From: Sapria himalayana
Taxonomy: Eukaryota > Streptophyta > Magnoliopsida > Malpighiales > Rafflesiaceae
Length of the DNA: 64,000 bases
Direction of reading: 5' to 3'
NCBI GenBank assembly: GCA_029783825.1
Contig: JAREIK010000801.1
Coordinates: forward strand, 5,182,890-5,246,889
The position numbers and the translations under genes are program-made. Positions 59,971-64,000 of the stretch are shown here, piece after piece. The notes below the pieces were generated by a model. It saw only the letters and a list, made by a program, of their open reading frames with translations. It was not told where the DNA came from and made no database searches. How positions within the stretch are numbered: position 1 is the first letter of the stretch; each line of letters opens with the position of its first letter.

Positions 59971-60483
59971 TAGAGGTGTCAAACGGGCCGGGCCAGCCCG
60001 GCCCAGCACGAGGCACGGCACGGTTCGGCCGTGCCTGGGCCGGCCCGGCACGATAAAAAAACGTGCCCGGGCCCGTGCCCGGCACGGCTCGTGCCCGGCA
60101 CGGCACGCCGGCCCGCGTGCCTGCGTCGTGACTCGTGACCCAACAGGGCCCCGCCCCCGGTAAAAAGACCGCGGGTCGGGTCCAAACAGACCCGCCCCGC
60201 CCCGCCTGCCCTGCCTTGCCGTGCGCCCGTGCCCGAGCGGGCCGGCACGGCACGGCCTTGCCGTGCCCACGGGCCGTGCCGTGCCCGAATTTAAAAAACC
60301 GTGCCGTGCCCGGCACGGCACGGTAGCACGGCTGGGCACGTGAAAAACGGGCCGTGCCCGGCACGGCACGGTAGCACGGCTGGGCACGTGAAAAACGGGC
60401 CGTGCCCGGCACGGCACGGTAGCACGGCTGGGCACGTGAAAAACGGGCCGTGCCGTGCTGGGCCGGCCCGTTTGACACCTCTA
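59971..60483 (+). mobile_element. Non-autonomous hAT, 513 bp, perfect 8-bp target duplication
   Basis: TAGAGGTGTCAAACGGGCCG at 59971 has an exact inverted copy ending at 60483. Both sides are flanked by ACTCAAGT (59963-59970 and 60484-60491). The interior is extremely GC-rich, built of GGCACGG/CCGTGCC motifs able to pair with each other, and includes three 48-bp tandem units. Long GC frames on both strands here are compositional. The clean target duplication suggests it is the youngest hAT in the window. Confidence 0.92.
60303..60446. repeat. Three tandem 48-bp units inside the hAT
   Basis: CGGTAGCACGGCTGGGCACG recurs at 60321, 60369 and 60417 with spacing of exactly 48 and near-identical flanks (CCCGGCACGGCA before, TGAAAAACGGGC after). 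Confidence 0.9.
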
Positions 60484-60727
60484 ACTCAAGTGTACTAGCA
60501 CTAGAAGTTTGAACTTCACTATTCATATTAGTATTGATAGATCTACTAAAATCAAGTATAATGATCTTATCGATAGGTTATCAAGTTCTATCTAGATTGT
60601 AAATAACAAACTTATATTCCATAAGAACTGATGATTAGATCTTCTATGCATAATATAATCTCTACACATCAAATCATATACTTGCAAACAAGAGGACATG
60701 CATAATATAATCTCCGTCAAGCGCCAG

Positions 60728-60922
60728 GAGCTCAATGGAGAGCTCTGTCATGCTTCTGTAACTCGACCGAGAACTTGATGGAGCTCTCGGTTGAGCTCAA
60801 GGATCTCGTGCCGAGCTACAGGAGAATGACGACGAGCTCCTAGAGCTCGAAGGAGCTCTCGATCAAGCTACAGGAGCGCGACCATGAGCTCTAGGAGCTC
60901 GATTGAGCTCGTGGTCGAGCTC
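60728..60922. repeat. Cluster of 11 GAGCTC palindromes
   Basis: GAGCTC occurs 11 times in 195 bp, embedded in GGAGCTC(T)CG / CTCGAGC-like variants (GAGCTACAGGAG also recurs). It is GC-rich within AT-rich flanks and directly repeated in a loose 30-60 bp pattern. No element ends or frame I can recognise. Confidence 0.8.
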
Positions 60923-60959
60923 CATGAGAGAGGACGAGGGTCGATAGGAGAGGGTGAGG

Positions 60960-62559
60960 GAAATTTAGGATAAACATAATAGAGTACCCCAAATTTTAAT
61001 TTATTATGAATTTGGTGATATTTTTTCTAATATTAAAAGATTAGTTTCAAATCTTTATGAATTTTCTGGAAAGTACCCCAATACATAATTCTCCCTTTTA
61101 TATGATTATTAAAGTTTCCTAAAAGTATTATACAATAATAAAATGAGAGAGAGAGAGAGAGTGTGTGTGTGTGTGTTTATTGAGAAAATTAATATTTATA
61201 CTAAATAAAATATATGTGGCTTTGACTAGAACCTTGAGCCAATTTTGTGTCATAAGATAAGAAAATTATCAAAATTAGAAAATTCTATGAAAATTAAAAT
61301 TTAATTAAATGGCATGAAATGTAAATATTTTAAAAACTGCCAAGAATCATGATCATAAATATAATAAATATATCAATATGAATAGGGTAATAATTGAGAA
61401 ATACTCCAATTTGGAATGATATAAAATATATGCACATACCCAAGTCGGGTTACAATATAAAATAAAAATCAATTTAACTTCAATGAACACCTCCAAAAGC
61501 TAATACAATCAACTAATCATAAAAAACATTATTACACTTGTTTTATATAATAACAAATGTGTGTAGATGATTAATAACTTATGTTAATTCATCATCTAAA
61601 TTTAATGTATTGCTCATAATCATTTTAGTGAATATCTTATTTGTAATTGTTATAATGTATTTAAAACATCAATTATTCGATGAACCAAGGTTCCTATCTC
61701 TAATTGGATTTTAGAGTATAACACTTTAAAATTTAATTGTCCCTAGAGAACACATTTTTTTCTTTATTCATTTAAAAACAATTCATGAAAAGGAAAAGTG
61801 ATTTTAAAAGATCTATGTTTAATGTAGATGTTAGAAATGAATGAGATTGATGTTTGTGATTGTAAATATCTTTTTTCATCAAAGAAAACAATTTTCAGAA
61901 TAGTTTTAGAATAGTTTTGACAAATTATATGCGAAATGCAACAACTCATTTTAGATTTTCTTAAAAAAAATTTGATCTAAGAATCTATTTGTCTTTATTT
62001 GATTTATTTTTATAATTATATATTCCATTCGAAATGATAAGTGATTTGTTGTTATGTGATGATAGAAAAATTTATCTTTAATATGATTACCTTTTATTAT
62101 TTTTTTGAAAAAACATTTAGAATCATGGTTCTAAAATAATTTAATTATGTATATAAAATATTTGGATTTATTAAATTTTATTAGAATTAATTGTGTTTGT
62201 TATTTATCACCCTTATTGTTAATGATTTTATTAAAATTCTTGAATAATGATTTTATTATTACTTTTATTACTTTTTCTAACATATATTGTGCACATGATG
62301 CAATCTTTCCGTTGAGATTTTAATGTCTCATATTAATATTGGTATTATTCATTTTTTATGAGATCAGATTAGATGAATGCTATTAATAATAGGAAATCAC
62401 AATCTCCAATTTGTTAAAATTCTTGAATTAATAAAATGGTAATAAACTTATGAAAGATCCATGAAAGGGGAATATTAGTGATAGTTATGTGTGAGGCTTA
62501 TAAAGAAATATTATTTTTTTCAATTTTAGCCATTAATTTGAATTGACCAAGTTGGTTAA
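60960..62559. other. AT-rich intergenic sequence
   Basis: Apart from the GA/GT microsatellite, nothing is supported. Confidence 0.4.
61145..61176. repeat. (GA)n(GT)n microsatellite
   Basis: Eight GA units followed directly by eight GT units. Confidence 0.9.
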
Positions 62560-63640
62560 ATAAGGTGAGATGAAGTTGTTGCTTTATAAAGAATGTTAGA
62601 TGCGTTTGAATCCCCATGGATAATTTAGTTACTTTATCATTAAATTAAAGATAGCCTTTTCATTTCTTTCATCTCTTTTTCTATTTCATAATTTCTCTTA
62701 TATTTCTTTCTTTTTTCTTGATTCTCTTCTCTACTTACTATTGTCTTCACTAAAATTATTAAAATAAAACCAAAAATTAATGATTTTTGGTGAATGTCCA
62801 TTCTATGAAATGATTAAGCTTATAAACTATTTTTCAAAAAATAATTTCTATTGAAGGGCTATAATCTCAACAAGGAAGTTTAGAGTAGAGTTTAATTAAT
62901 ATATCTTTATTTTATTGCTTTATTTCTTAAATTTGGCTTGGATTTGCTCAAAATTTTAACCCTATTTTATTTTTATTTCAGTTTGAGTTTGATTTTTGGT
63001 TCCAAAATTCACTTTTAAATATTGGAGTTAGGGTAGGAGATATATGGTTTAGAAAAGCTTAGTTAAGGTAGGAAATCTCTAGAACCACATGTGAAGATTT
63101 CATATTTTGCATTTTTAATTATATAAACATGCTTTTTTATGTGTGGTGTTATGTATGATTTTATAAGACAATTTTGGTGGATTATTTGAAATGAGTTTTA
63201 TGAACTTTACATCATTTAATTTAGATAAGTTGTGAATTAATTAAAACTCATAAATTTGACATCATGAAATAATCTTATTGATAAATTTACAAATTCATTA
63301 ACTCATATATTTTTAAAAGAAAATTATTTTTTCAAAAATAATAAATGATATAAAAGTCAAAGTTGATGATTTATATGGCGGATTTTGAATGGGAATAAGT
63401 TGAAATACATGATTTAAATTCTATGAGAAATATTTTGAATGAAGCTTGAATAATTTTGGAAAAATTCACATTTTGAATAAGGGATTTCGAGGTAACTTTT
63501 AGTCCTAGGAAGGACATGTATAGATAAAATTGCAATAATATCCATAGAAATAAGAGATTAGACATATCCTACAAAGAATGATCATAAACCCTCTTGTGTA
63601 TTTGTGGTGAAGTTTTGCTATGTCAAGGCATATGCTATTG
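62560..63640 (+). repeat. Inverted dispersed repeat, right arm
   Basis: Partner of 51120-52330 (see that entry). The order of shared blocks is preserved when one arm is inverted. The arms enclose the LINE, the 513-bp hAT and the GAGCTC cluster. Could be LTRs of two oppositely inserted members of one family; the element bodies were not identified. Confidence 0.62.
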
Positions 63641-64000
63641 CACTATAAATTGAAAAATCTTCCATTGGACTTTGGATCATGTAAGTTAGTGTCTTTATTC
63701 CACATTAAGGTGATATCTAGGCAAAAGCTAGAATATTAGTTTTTCCCTCTATATACACCTTATAGCATGAAGGAACCTTGACATGCATACCTTATTCAAT
63801 TTCATAAAAATTGAATGACTTAAAAAAGTATTTTGAGAACCTAACACAAAAATTATATATTCATGAACTTGTATAATCATTTATATGTATAAGTATATAT
63901 TTTTTCTATAGCTTTCTATAGATATGGATTTCACGACATGTGTTGCGGTACTATTCATAGTAAGTGTAAAAACCTAAATATAATTGAATTCAAAAAAAGA
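63641..64000. other. AT-rich sequence to the window end
   Basis: Beyond the matched part of the inverted repeat; no feature seen. Confidence 0.4.

Noticed and set aside
59936..60526. Long GC-rich frames on both strands (up to 196 codons) in and around the 513-bp hAT
   Set aside because: All frames are open because GGCACGG/CCGTGCC repeats contain few stops; the translations are repeats of AVPGTARFSR type. The segment is a non-autonomous transposon with exact ends and target duplications.

Overview
The window looks like nuclear DNA of a flowering plant, probably a monocot. It is very AT-rich, its only convincing gene has plant GT-AG introns, and nearly everything else is decayed plant-type transposon: Ty1/copia, hAT and LINE. 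The monocot call is my impression of the protein style, not a test. I see no rRNA, tRNA, CRISPR array or prokaryotic gene organisation.

The one gene lies on the + strand. It encodes the C-terminal half of a PHD-finger/GNAT histone acetyltransferase-like protein of the IDM1 type. Five exons (11794-12032, 44675-44761, 44947-45046, 45180-45393, 45476-46173) join through GT-AG sites into one open frame of 446 codons including the stop. The first exon is separated from the second by an intron of 32,642 bp. Two thirds of that gap is recognisable transposons. The N-terminal exons (PHD finger and upstream) are not visible; they would lie left of 11.8 kb or outside the window.

Layout. 1-5.5 kb: decayed + strand copia with tandem and purine/pyrimidine repeats. 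5,592-11,079: a minus-strand copia with two short LTRs and a near-matching 5-bp target duplication. 11.8-12.03 kb: first recognised exon. 12.0-44.67 kb: the giant intron. It holds (a) a hAT element with perfect 8-bp target duplications (15,171-22,460), disrupted by a minus-strand copia that itself carries a foreign solo LTR and a GC-rich hAT fragment; (b) a group of heavily decayed hAT elements at 24.9-35.5 kb, one inserted in another; (c) two decayed + strand copia pieces (35.6-38.8 kb); (d) a better-preserved hAT of the same family (39,070-43,895) with a 1.3-kb internal tandem duplication; (e) a 410-bp non-autonomous hAT (44,112-44,521) about 150 bp before the splice acceptor. 44.7-46.2 kb: last four exons. 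48.6-49.05 kb: solo copia LTR. 51.1-52.3 and 62.6-63.6 kb: two arms of an inverted dispersed repeat. 54.0-58.6 kb: an L1-type LINE. 59,971-60,483: a 513-bp GC-rich non-autonomous hAT with perfect target duplications. 60.7-60.9 kb: a cluster of GAGCTC palindromes.

The TE coding remnants are full of in-frame stops that look like C-to-T or G-to-A changes, as expected for long-methylated, silenced sequence. If the gene is expressed, its transcript must cross about 32 kb of probable heterochromatin. That is notable because the IDM1 family itself acts against DNA-methylation silencing. Nothing here is an obviously new enzyme system; the most interesting object is the host gene with its transposon-built giant intron.
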